Positions 33,897 to 43,885 of a stretch of 64,000 bases of DNA are shown piece after piece (the first letter of the stretch is position 1; the number at the start of each line of letters is the position of its first letter). The stretch comes from Spongilla lacustris (Eukaryota; Porifera; Demospongiae; Spongillida; Spongillidae). The notes under the pieces were generated by a model, which had not been told where the DNA came from, searched no databases, and worked only from the letters and a program-made list of their open reading frames with translations. The DNA lies in contig OX442416.1 in NCBI GenBank assembly GCA_949361645.1, positions 18,966,323 to 19,030,322 on the forward strand, read 5' to 3'. The translations under genes were made by a program, and so were the position numbers.

Positions 33897-34082
33897 AACT
33901 TCTTGTAATATTACCCCTTTTGCTTGTAATGTTTATGTGTATTATGTATATATATCTTTATTATTATTTAATTATAAATATATACATATATAAAATACCT
34001 TGTACATTTACAACATTATTACAGTTTAAGCTACACAGTTAATAAACAAAAAAAATACACTGGAACGGAGAAGGTGAGGAGA

Positions 34083-35405
34083 CTAACATCCAGTTGCCAT
34101 CGAACGGGACAGCAAAGCTCTGGCATTTGCTCTAACTAGGACCAGGTTTAACCTGCCATAGAGAGCCGAAGTGGCCTGGGACTTGCAACAATTTGATCTA
34201 ATTGCAAGGCGCGCCGCAAGTCGAGAAAGGTTTGTCTGTGCTTCAGGACCCCAACAACCATAAACCTCAACTGCCAAAGGTACACACACCCACCCAAGCT
34301 CTGAGCACTTTGCGTCATTGCTGGCATGTTTCCTATTTTCAGCCACCTGAGCAGTTGACCCACTTGTCCCACTCGCTTCGTGTAGAGTAATTGGAGTAAG
34401 CGGTGATGTGACAGTTATGTCAAAAGCTGCAGGTTTTCCCAGAACCCAATTAGGAACAAGCACGTCAGCTGGCCTTGTACGTCGGGCATCATGTCCCAAA
34501 CCACTTCCAACTTCCATTTGGCCACCAATACCAGCCTGCCTACAAGACTCAAAAAAAACATCCCGAACTCTATTGTGGCGAGAGACCACATCACCATTAT
34601 ATCGGCAAGTTAGTGCATGATGACCCAAGGGATCTAATGCCAAGGTAAGACAACAAGGGCATTTCTCCCCACTGAATAGGTCAATCCCAAGCCACCATTT
34701 TATTGCAGTTTGGAACTCTGCCGATTCCAGATGTAGGTTGAGTCCAGAAGATGGCACAACTGAAAGCCATGAAGCAGCATGAGTGGATGCGACTGATAAT
34801 AGCCGTGCCCTATTTGGCAGTGAAGAGGACTCAAAGAGTGCATGAAACTGACTATGTTCAATTCTACTAGAAAGCTCCTTCTGATTTTTGGGTGAAGTCA
34901 GCAATTCATCAGTAGAAGTAACATCAGCTGGAGAAACCAGGCTATTAAACCAATCTATTGATTGGAAAAGATGGTGGCTTGTGTTGGTTGCAGAGCCTGA
35001 CACTGCACAGGAAGCTACATATGCTGCTGCTGAATGCTGGGATAAGCTGCGGAGTCCGAGACCACCTCTACTCAAGCACAACTGGGCTTGTTGCCATGCT
35101 GTGTTAGGTGGGTCAATAGACAAGCAGTCAGAGAAACACTGGCGAACATCAATGTCAAAGAAATGCAAGCCCTCAGAAGCAAGGGAGGGAGGGGTGCATC
35201 TAGCAATATGAACAAATCTACAGAACCCTCCACATTGGCGAAGGAGTACCAAAGCAACTTGGGAATCAAGGGATCCGACTTCCTTCAACAGAGCCAAGAA
35301 TTTGGATGCACCTGCTCTCTTCTCTGCAATAAACTTTGCACAGAAAATAGTGTCTCCAATCGGGGCCCCAAGAATTTCAAGGTTAAATGCATTGCATTTT
35401 TTCAT
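34083..35405 (-). pseudogene. C-terminal part of an RLE-type non-LTR retroelement protein (440 aa)
   Basis: This is an uninterrupted 440-codon frame. The first part (GGFCRFVHIARCTPPSL; GGLGLRSLSQHSAAAYVAS) resembles the region after the reverse transcriptase in R2/NeSL-like elements. A CPCCLTLALDPLGHHALTC zinc finger follows at about residue 250. An endonuclease-like segment then reads RRTRPADVLVPNW and AAFDITV, fitting the PD-(D/E)XK restriction-like endonuclease. No reverse transcriptase core (YxDD) is present, so the element is 5'-truncated. It lies in the first intron of ankyrin gene B, on the same strand. The intact frame suggests a recent insertion. Confidence 0.7.
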
Positions 35406-35446
35406 CTCTGATGGAAATGGTTGAAGGTCACAATCCCCATAGAGTT

Positions 35447-35448
35447 CA

Positions 35449-35482
<34 letters not shown>

Positions 35483-35500
35483 GTCTAAAATAATAATAAT
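35447..35500. repeat. (ATT)n microsatellite
   Basis: About eleven ATT units are followed by an inverted AAT run. A second (AAT)n tract is at 35,665-35,688. They flank the retroelement on its 5' side. Confidence 0.9.
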
Positions 35501-35899
35501 ATGAATTTTCACATTCATCAAGTGTGCCAGGTTGGCTGCCAGTCACTGCAAAAATAGTTGCATTTCACTGTGCTTAACCAACTACAATACAACATTTTCC
35601 TTAGCTCCATACTCCATGACAGAACTCAGGAGAATTATTATAAAATGAAGCATCAATGGGTACAATAATAATAATAATAATAATAATAGCAAAATGTACA
35701 GCCTTGACATAGCCCTCAGGCATGGCCACTCCCCTTCTTCATGTTCTAATGAAAACTCAGTATTAATCTGCATATCTCTCAATTGTAATATAAAATGCCT
35801 CGGATGTTAGCAGCTTTACCAGGAATAGAACATTCTCTATGATGGTATATAGGATTTGATGGCAACAGGCAGAGTACTATATGTACAATTACTGCTTAC

Positions 35900-36034
35900 C
35901 CCGTCATTTGAATTTACAGATACTCCACTTTCGATCAACCTCGCCACCTCGCCAATATCACCTCTGTATGCCGCATCTCGAAGCTCCTGTTCTTCGGCAT
36001 ATGAACCTAGTTTTAAAACCATACTAGGGATCAT
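35900..36034 (-). CDS. start exon of ankyrin gene B (45 aa)
   Basis: The exon starts MIPSMVLKLGSYAEEQ and continues LRDAAYRGDIGEVARLIESG with VSVNSNDG, a capping half ankyrin repeat. It ends at GGG|GTAAGC in phase 0, matching the phase of every downstream repeat exon. A second Met at codon 5 is an alternative start. The same exon, frameshifted, is at 16,306-16,410. Confidence 0.7.
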
Positions 36035-36300
36035 ATTCGCTTTACGTAAGAGTCAGTAACGAGTATGTATACGTGAATACTACTAGGTGATACAGAAACT
36101 GCTAGGCTTATAGGTGCAAGGTGGGGTGGGGGAAGGCATATCCTGCGTACAACTCCAAGTTCAATACCCCACACGATGATACATCAAAATAGGCTTACAT
36201 ACAGTCAGGCATGCATCATGCGCGCGCGTCAAATATCGTACCGAATCCTAAAGTCTTCGTAAGCTTAGCGAACATCGTCTTTCCATAGGGCGTGTAGAGG
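36035..36300 (-). promoter_or_regulatory. conserved upstream flank of ankyrin gene B
   Basis: This block directly upstream of the start codon is retained in the second locus at 16,411-16,665. It contains 'aatatcgtaccgaatc' and 'cttagcgaacatcgtct'. I see no clear TATA box. Its role as a promoter is inferred from position. Confidence 0.4.
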
Positions 36301-37585
36301 TTACGTCATTGTTTACGTGGCAAGGTTTTAATCATGTGACATGCCACACCCAAATTAGCGTGGGTGGTGATTTGATCCATATGATTTTTATTGTACATAA
36401 CACACAACCGGCAGATGCCTAAGTTATACTAAAAATACAAAAGAAGCTGTGCTGAAACTCATTCTGGCAGGTATGGAAGCCCATCTCTATCTTCAATCTC
36501 CATCCTTGTAGCTTCTCCTCCATTTCACTCTACTGCCGCGAATGCACAGATTCATACAACGAAGGACAGCAAAAAGCATTCGTGCACTGGTGCACGCACA
36601 TAGCCCAGTAGCTGTTGCATCTATTTTGTCAGCCAAATGTCTTTCCCAGTGCCCCATCAGCTGTCACAACACATGGTGTAAAAGATGCATCGATAATTTC
36701 TACATAGTAGTATTGTATATTAATGATCATAACTTAGGCTCGCTTCAAACCATTAAAAATCTCAAATTTTATTCCGAGCTACAACTTTTAATATGTGTAG
36801 ACCTTGACACGTAAGTATTTTGAGGAAAGAACTGCACCCTCCTCACGATGCAAGTAAGAATTCGCATCTGATCGACACTGATTTCATAAGTCACGAGACC
36901 CATGTAAATTATTAACTCAGTCACGTGAAATGATTCACCATATGCATGAACCAGTAGCCGAAATCACCTGACTGTTAATTAATTTATTACGATTTCAATA
37001 TGATTAGTAAAAAAGTAATAGCAGAGATAATTAATCACGTGAGCGCGGGCGAATCACATCTTTAATATTTTATAATGGGCGTACGAAGGGGAAGAAAAAG
37101 AAGCTTTTCTGTCTGATACTCGAGAATGGTTTATATTTAGTAAAGTGGGATTGATCGCGGGATATTGTCTTTAAGCGTTTGGTATTTTTACGTGCTTTTA
37201 AGTGCTTTTATTGGAGTCCGATTTTGGTGGAGTAGCCGCTTCTCAACTATTGGTGCGTACGATTCGTAAAGCAGCTTAAAAAGTTAGTAACTGGATGTAT
37301 TGTTGCACTGAGTAGGGTTTTGTCGCAAAAGGGCTTTAAGAAGAATTGGATGTATCGATACGTGTTTATACATCCGTAGTACATGTATGTTTAAACTGCA
37401 TGCTATACTGTTTAGCCATAATACAATACAATTTTGGACCACTGGGCCCCTATTTGTGTAGGTAACCCCGCTTACACCCCCCCCCCCCCCCTCACCGGCC
37501 CTGGATGGCCTCATACAGGTTTGTGGGGGTAGCCTATAGCCTTTGTCAGTTTCTAATTGAGAATTGTCGGCAATGCCGCTCCGAT
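36301..37585. other. 1.3 kb without a supported gene
   Basis: Open frames are short and have no domain. Two 'cacgtga' E-box-like sites lie near 36,922 and 37,036, and a 15-C run is at 37,477-37,491. Confidence 0.5.
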
Positions 37586-37621
37586 CATATAAAGTGTTTC
37601 CTGCAGGAAACACTTTATATG
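37586..37621. repeat. 36-bp perfect palindrome
   Basis: CATATAAAGTGTTTCCTG is followed directly by its exact reverse complement, with no spacer. It lies 36 bp before the left end of the large transposon. Confidence 0.95.
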
Positions 37622-37844
37622 CATGGAGTGACTTTTTTGTGATGCCTGCTTATAATACCGGGTGTCCACCAGGGTTGCCGAAAGTCAGGCCGGGGTCCGG
37701 CCTGTGACCGGCCGGCCTGACAGCCCCGGCCTGCCAGGCCGGCCTGCCAGGTCGGATAAATTGATGTTATTAAACAATTTATTAAAAATTCATGGCTAAC
37801 CACAAAACATTATGATATTATTAAACAATTTATTAAAAATTCAT

Positions 37845-37982
37845 ACATCTTCAGCTCCATCCGAGCGGGTGTTTTCGCGAGCTAAGCTGATTCAACAGCG
37901 CCAGAGATGGAACCTACTCCCTCAACGTTTGGAGGCGTGTGTCATGCTGAAGCACAATGCATGGTTAATTACAAGTCTTTAG
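37845..37982 (+). pseudogene. hAT transposase C-terminal (dimerisation) remnant
   Basis: Forty-five codons read TSSAPSERVFSRAKLI, then RWNLLPQRLEACVMLKHN and a stop. The SAPSERVFS motif and the following Leu-rich, KHN ending are typical of the hAT dimerisation domain. The catalytic part is missing. Confidence 0.88.
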
Positions 37983-38029
37983 ATAGCAAGCGCGCTGTTT
38001 GCATCACTGCATGTTATGTATCTCAGACT

Positions 38030-38640
38030 CAGTTTCTGTATCTGTAGGAGTAATCAAATCGCTTCAAATTCGGTTTGTAGGTAGAGAGGTCCTATATCTT
38101 TCGATTTGTTCTGTTTGTTAATTTTTATGCCATCCATTACGAAGATATAGTTGAACAAACTACGTACGTGCACATTATCCCGCTCGATTCGCGCCGATGA
38201 TTTGGGCTAATCGCGTCCCGCTCAAAGTATGGGAGGTGGTGATTATATCATTGCCGCGTATCGAGCGGGAAAAACTATATCTCCGTAACGTATGGCATAA
38301 AAATTAACGAACAGAACAAATCGATAGATATAGGACCTCTCTACCTACAAACCGAATTTGAAGCGATTTGATTACTCCTACAGAAAGTTATGTTGGGTTT
38401 GAACTTGGTGGGGTATCTAACGTTGCAATGATGGTACTGAGCAAGTGCAAGACACAAAAGTGTACATGTATTTTACCCTATAGGGCAATGGTGTAGTATG
38501 AAGTGTTGAAAATAGGAAGTTGATAGCCTTTATTGTTCGGCAGATACAGCAATTCAAATGTTATAACACGATTATTCTATAATGTTATAAAACTGTATAG
38601 GAAGTTATCTCGGAAACTGTCCCATATATAGCTATAGACA
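38030..38640. mobile_element. diverged copy of the foldback element inside the hAT
   Basis: It resembles half of the 22,617-24,190 foldback ('ggagtaatcaaatc', 'gatttgttctgtt', 'ggaaactgtcccatatata'). It is palindromic around about 38,225 but lacks one outer end. It gives a third level of nesting here. Confidence 0.82.
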
Positions 38641-41230
38641 TCGCGAAATGAATTAATAATTTATTATAATAAGTGGGTGGATCCCGGCCTGCCGGCCTGT
38701 CAGGTCACGGTCCGGCCTGCCAGGCCAAGCTAAATGTCCGGCCTGGCAGGCCGACCTAGCAGGCCGGGCTGGCCTTCGGCAACCCTGGTGTCCACGAAAG
38801 AACGCAATGCTTTTGAACGGGAATAACTTTTGATAGGAGTACGAAAAAAATCTAATATTTAGAAACTAACAACTTGAGGTTAGGCAAATGTGTTTACATC
38901 ATTTTATTTACAAGTTATTAACGATGCTTAATTAACTTTAATAAACACAACAAATTAACAACTTTAAAAGTGAAACCATGTTTAGACACACGTTTCGAAG
39001 GCAAAATCAAAATGATCATATTTGTATCACCTTTTAAACTGAAAGTAAGAGGCAACAACTCTTTCACCACGGTTACGCATGCGCACTCGTTACACTTCAT
39101 TGCATACGCTCGTCCCGTTCCGAGACTAGTGACGCAACCATTAAAGCACCATATTAGCTCCACCCCTTCAACTTGCATATTATCACGTGCCACTGAGCCC
39201 CACCCCCTCGAATTGCTTAATTTTTAATTGTTTTTTTAATTTAGCATCCTTGTGAAATCATAGATACTACCGTACCGGCGGCTGCTTATCTCTCGCTTTT
39301 AGAAATGAACTAGCCGTATTACTATCTCTTCGTAAAAGAAAACATACACCCGCCGTAGGTCATTCATACGGGCGGTGCGCACCAATTAGCGTTCTTGCTA
39401 CGTGTTGTGGACGAGATCGAGATTGTCATTCGCCTTACGTTATACAAAACCACACTGGAGAATGTCTTCGATGCAAATTGTTGGTGAGTTAAAGGCACGA
39501 ACGACTGGGTGCCTATTGGCATACAATGTACGCACGGCCTATAGACGGGTACACGCACACATTGGTGCAGTCCATGCATCAAGCAAACTATACATCCTTT
39601 CAGCTAGCTCTAACTGGTATATGCCCGTAACACTAGAGAAGCCGCGTGTATACTGCCTACAGTACCTACTAATATTGAAGCCTAAGGCTTAATTCTTAGT
39701 GTGCTATTCTGAAAAAAAGTGCCGAACTGTTTGAGCATTCTTTTCAACAGTATTCAATGTCATAGGAACTGTAGATATGGCTCTCAACCGGTGTGTATGT
39801 GTATTTGTGAGTCATGGTGACTTCTGTTCAAATCTGTGATGTGTGCTAAGACCAAGTCTAATCAGTTTTAAAACCAACGTTGTTCATTAAGAATGAGAGT
39901 GAGCAGTTTCACCGACATCAGGATTACTCTTTAGCGCTTACAACTGGGCATGACTTGTAAAATAATACCATCTAATTCTCAGATCTAAATGTAATGTTGA
40001 GATGATCTTCAAGTGTCAGTGAATTCTGACTTGGTTGTTTCATGCAAATTTATACTGTTTGTAAAAAAAATATTTGGTGTTGTAGGTGGGTGTACTGTTG
40101 AGTAGCTTTGATAAACATTCACATGCTTCCTGTTAGAGCTTAGTATTTTAATACAATTCATTTGCGTGTTTCCAAAGTATTATTCTCATGCAATGGAAGC
40201 AATCTACTTAGATGCCTGTTTGTCACTAAAGAGCATGTCACTTTATCATGGAAGGATGAGCCAATAACTTCACTCACAAAATATAGCTGTTAAAAACCCA
40301 TGTTTGGTACTTCTGTTACTTTCTACTGTGTGATTGTCCAATCCAAAATACTCACCCAGTGAGGTTACCCTACCCATCACCTAAATACTGATGCAACACT
40401 GGAAAATACCTAGTAACCTGATTAAATCTTCTGGCTTCCAAATATGTTTTACCCATCACATTCTCGCAGCAACAAGGCAATACTTTTTAAATTCACACCA
40501 GCTAGTTACCTCTCTTCCAGCAGTTGTTTGAACAAATACAATATTTATCCTCCAGGGATACTCAAGGCTTTTGAACCAACACACACATATCACATACCAA
40601 CAACCTAAATATGTCATTGATCCTAATCCTATTTCTGACACTCTTACTAGTGCCTAAAAAGAACAAACCCACTTCATACATGCATGCATGCAGCTACGCA
40701 AATTTACATGCCATATTTCTCAAAACACCTACCATATTGTCACACTCCACCCTGTTATCAAATAATTTCTGAATAACCATAACATTACATCCTAACACAC
40801 ATACACACACGCACACAAACACACACATGCAAACTAAAACACACACAAATACACAACATACAAAAACACACAAGCACCCTCACATCACACACAACACACA
40901 CATAGACATACACACATAAACACACAAACAAAAACACACACACATACACACACACAAAGAAAGGATATTCCAAAAACTCAAGGCTTTCGAACCAACACAC
41001 ACATCACATACCAACAACCTAAATGTAATACTTTGCAATAGTCTGTTATTGTCGCATTACTGACTTAAACGAACCCACTTGATAGCTGCATGTGTGCGGA
41101 ACTCACTTGATAGATGCATGTGTGCATGCATGCAGCTACGCATATTCACATGCCATATTAATCATCTCAAAGCATGTACCATATTGTCACACCCCACCCA
41201 GAGATCAAATAATTATTGAATAACCATAAT

Positions 41231-42460
41231 ATTACATCCTTACACACACATGCACACACACAAACACAAAAACACAAACACATAAAAAATACACACAACC
41301 ACATAACACACAAACACACATGCACCCACACATCAAATTAAACACACACACACACACATACACAAATATAAACACAAACACTACAAACACACACACAAAC
41401 ACACATACAAACACACACACAAACACACACACAATGGATACTCCAAAAACTCAAGGCTTTCGAACACATACCAACAACCTAAATGTAATACTTTGCCATA
41501 GTTTGAATGTAATTGATTATAATCCCATTCCTGACTTTAATGTACACTCTTACTAGTGCCTGATGCAGTGTCTTAAAAGAACAAACTCACTTGATACATG
41601 CATGCATGCAGCTACGCGATAGCTTATCATCTCTACCACATTGTCACACCCATGTAGAAATAAATAAAAATTATTCTGAATAACCTTAAAACATTACATC
41701 CTTACACACACATACACACACATACAAACACATACACAAAAAACACACACACAAACACACACAAACACACAAACACACACACACACAAACAATGGATACT
41801 CCAAAAACTCAAGGCTTTCAAACCAACACACATGTAATTGATTTATAACCCCATTCCTGACTTTAACGTACACTCTTACTAGTGTCCGATGCAGTGTCTT
41901 AAAAGAACAAACCCACTTGATACATGCATGCATGCATGCAGCTACGCTATAGCTAATGACATTGTCACACCCCATGCAGAAATAAATAAAAATTATTCTG
42001 AATAACCTTTAAACATTACATCATTACACACACATACACACACATATACAAACACACACAAACACACACACACAAACACACAAACACACACACACGAACA
42101 ATGGATACTCCAAAAACTCAACACACATCACATACCAACAACCTAAATGTAATACTTTGCCATAGTTTGAATGTAATGGATTATAATCCCATTCCTGACT
42201 TTAACGTACACTCTTACTAGTGTCTGATGCAGTGTCTTAAAAGAACAAACTCACTTGTTACATGCATGCATGCAGCTACGCGATAGATTATCATCTCTAC
42301 CACATTGTCACACCCCATGCAGAAATAAATAAAAATTATTCTGAATAACCTTAAAACATTACATCCTTACACACACATGCACACACATACAAACACACAC
42401 AAAAACACACACACAACACACACACAAAAACACACACACAAACACACACAAATTCAAAAT
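41231..42460. repeat. CA-rich tandem array, copy 1
   Basis: Units of about 310-460 bp alternate a CA-rich block with a constant segment. The constant part includes 'aatggatactccaaaaactc', 'actcttactagtgtctgatg' and 'gcatgcatgcagctacgc'. CA blocks begin near 41,240, 41,703, 42,025 and 42,368. The unit also occurs once inside each TIR. Confidence 0.85.
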
Positions 42461-42641
42461 CGCTGTATTTCCTAGCCATCCACTGTATTTCAATTTCACT
42501 TAACATATTAATCAAGCTGTTTATCAGAATTTTTCTAGCAGTATGATACAGCACTACTGTGTGCATTCAATCACACTGAGAAGTATAATAACATTATGAG
42601 ACAAAACAGGTAAATGTACAATGTTATCAAGGTTAGTAATG

Positions 42642-43730
42642 TCAATTATGTCGTGATCCTAACTGCAGCCCATTAATTGATAGCAGTAATCCTGCCTTTC
42701 TCACTACCCCCAGTGTCGCACTGTGGACCATTGTGGCTGGAATGGCCTGCATTTCATCAATTATAGCCTGTCTTAGCTCGTCCAATGTTGTCACTGCATT
42801 TGCATACACTTTGTTTTTCAGGTAGCCCCATAGCCAGAAGTCCAATGGAAATAGATCAGGACTTCGTGCTGGCCATGGTATGGGTCCCCCTCTGCCCATC
42901 CATCTGTCCTCCAGCTTTCCATCCAACCAGGCTCTAACATGGGTTTCATAATGAGCTGAGGCTCCATCATGCTGGAAAACAACAAATTCTTCCTCTTCCC
43001 CCATGATAGCTTGCAGGGCTGGCCATACCCTCTGCTGTAGTAGCTGAAGGTACACTTGCCCTGTGACACTTCCATTGATGAAGAAGGGGCCAATGATATG
43101 GTCTTTGATCAGCCCAGCCCAGACCATCACACCAGCCTTCTTCTGATTGCTGCATTCCATAAAAGCATGTGGGTTCTGGACTGACCATATGACAGCATTA
43201 TGCCTATTAACATGTCCATCCAAGTGGAAGATTGCTTCATCCGTCCACAGGATGTAGTCAGGGTAGGTGAAGTCCCTCTCAGCTGCTTCAAGGTAATCTT
43301 CTGCCCACTTGACTCTCTTGTCAATGTCACCTGGCAATAGAGCCTGTACTAGAGGCCGCCTGTATGCCTTCATCTTCAGGGTCTTCCTAAGCATCTTCTG
43401 TACACTTGATCGTCTCAATCCTGTCCCTAGATGGAGTCTTCTTATGCTCATAGTTGGGGTCTGTCGCATTTTCTGAGCAATGATGCCAACGTTCCTTGGC
43501 ACCTGAACAGTTTTCTTTCTTCCACAGTTTGTTTTCAGCCTATCCTGCACTGTGCCATGCTCCACAAATTTGGACACCACCCTCAGAACTGTGCTACTGC
43601 ATAGTGTCCTGTAATTAGGGTACTCCCTCCGGAACAAGCTTACAGTAAGATAGGCATTCTTTCCATTAGAAAAGTACAGCCTCACAATGGCAACTCTTTG
43701 TTCAATTGACAGTCTTGGTACTCGTGGCAT
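42642..43730 (-). CDS. Tc1/mariner-type (IS630 superfamily) transposase, intact
   Basis: The protein has 362 aa from the start MPRVPRLSIEQ. I chose this Met because it lies just after a TATA box and aligns with the start in copy 2; an upstream Met would add 21 codons. The N-terminus is helix-turn-helix-like (EQRVAIVRLY; YRTLCSSTVLRVV), like the domain often found in insect transposases. The catalytic triad is visible: LWTDEAIFHL (D164), VVFQHDGASAH (D255) and SPDLFPLDFWLWG (D297), a D-D-41-D spacing by my count. It would cut and join the element ends. It has no internal stop or frameshift and may be functional. Confidence 0.9.
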   Translation of the reverse strand: MPRVPRLSIEQRVAIVRLYFSNGKNAYLTVSLFRREYPNYRTLCSSTVLRVVSKFVEHGTVQDRLKTNCGRKKTVQVPRNVGIIAQKMRQTPTMSIRRLHLGTGLRRSSVQKMLRKTLKMKAYRRPLVQALLPGDIDKRVKWAEDYLEAAERDFTYPDYILWTDEAIFHLDGHVNRHNAVIWSVQNPHAFMECSNQKKAGVMVWAGLIKDHIIGPFFINGSVTGQVYLQLLQQRVWPALQAIMGEEEEFVVFQHDGASAHYETHVRAWLDGKLEDRWMGRGGPIPWPARSPDLFPLDFWLWGYLKNKVYANAVTTLDELRQAIIDEMQAIPATMVHSATLGVVRKAGLLLSINGLQLGSRHN

Positions 43731-43764
43731 TTTCAAGCATAGTGGAAATGTATACCCCCTTAAT

Positions 43765-43885
43765 CTTTCAGTATTTATACTTTTTAGGTACATTTTGATT
43801 GGATAACAATCCCTGCACTTGCATTGGACAACTATCCCTGCTTTCCTATTGGTTAACTACTTCTATCCATGCATTTTCATTGGTT
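43765..43885 (-). promoter_or_regulatory. transposase promoter with TATA and four CCAAT boxes, copy 1
   Basis: On the minus strand, GTATAAATAC (43,771-43,780) lies about 40 bp before the start codon. Four CCAAT boxes follow upstream at 43,798-43,802, 43,823-43,827, 43,848-43,852 and 43,879-43,883, at spacings of 25, 25 and 31 bp. Three are kept in copy 2. Confidence 0.7.

Larger units (their letters stand above)
28455..36034 (-). other. ankyrin-repeat gene B (complete gene model, about 391 aa)
   Basis: Eleven minus-strand exons are proposed: 36,034-35,900 (start), 33,591-33,490, 33,081-32,977, 31,244-31,143, 31,041-30,940, 30,643-30,542, 30,305-30,204, 29,875-29,774, 29,654-29,553, 29,309-29,208 and 28,574-28,455 (stop). 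Every junction is phase 0 with GT-AG borders, and no internal stop occurs. The product would be a half repeat plus ten ankyrin repeats with no other domain or signal peptide, most likely a cytoplasmic binding protein. Transposons occupy the introns but leave the exons intact. A truncated exon at 29,084-29,140 is skipped in the model. Splicing is inferred from sequence only. Confidence 0.65.
37670..38787 (+). mobile_element. hAT element nested in the transposon end
   Basis: The inverted ends are CAGGGTTGCCGAAAG and CAGGGTTGCCGAAGG, with subterminal 'ggcctgccaggcc' repeats on both sides. A perfect 8-bp target duplication, 'gtgtccac', is at 37,662-37,669 and 38,788-38,795. It retains only the C-terminal end of a hAT transposase and contains a foldback element. 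Confidence 0.93.
37658..41230 (+). repeat. left terminal inverted repeat, copy 1
   Basis: It is about 2.4 kb once the hAT insert (37,670-38,795) is removed. It matches the reverse complement of 46,362-48,904, including one CA block (40,790-40,960) and one spacer unit. Overlapping open frames on both strands (for example 39,402-39,692) occur in both arms but are not kept in frame in copy 2. Confidence 0.8.

Noticed and set aside
39364..39692. Overlapping open frames on both strands in the transposon arm (96 and 72 aa), repeated in all four arms
   Set aside because: In copy 2 the 96-aa frame shifts after NVRTAY and ends at 74 aa, and the antisense frame changes too. The repetition comes from the inverted arms, not from coding constraint.
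40785..42566. Open frames rich in Cys/Val or Thr/His over the CA and GT tracts
   Set aside because: They are translations of (CA)n or (GT)n repeats and exist in several frames at once.
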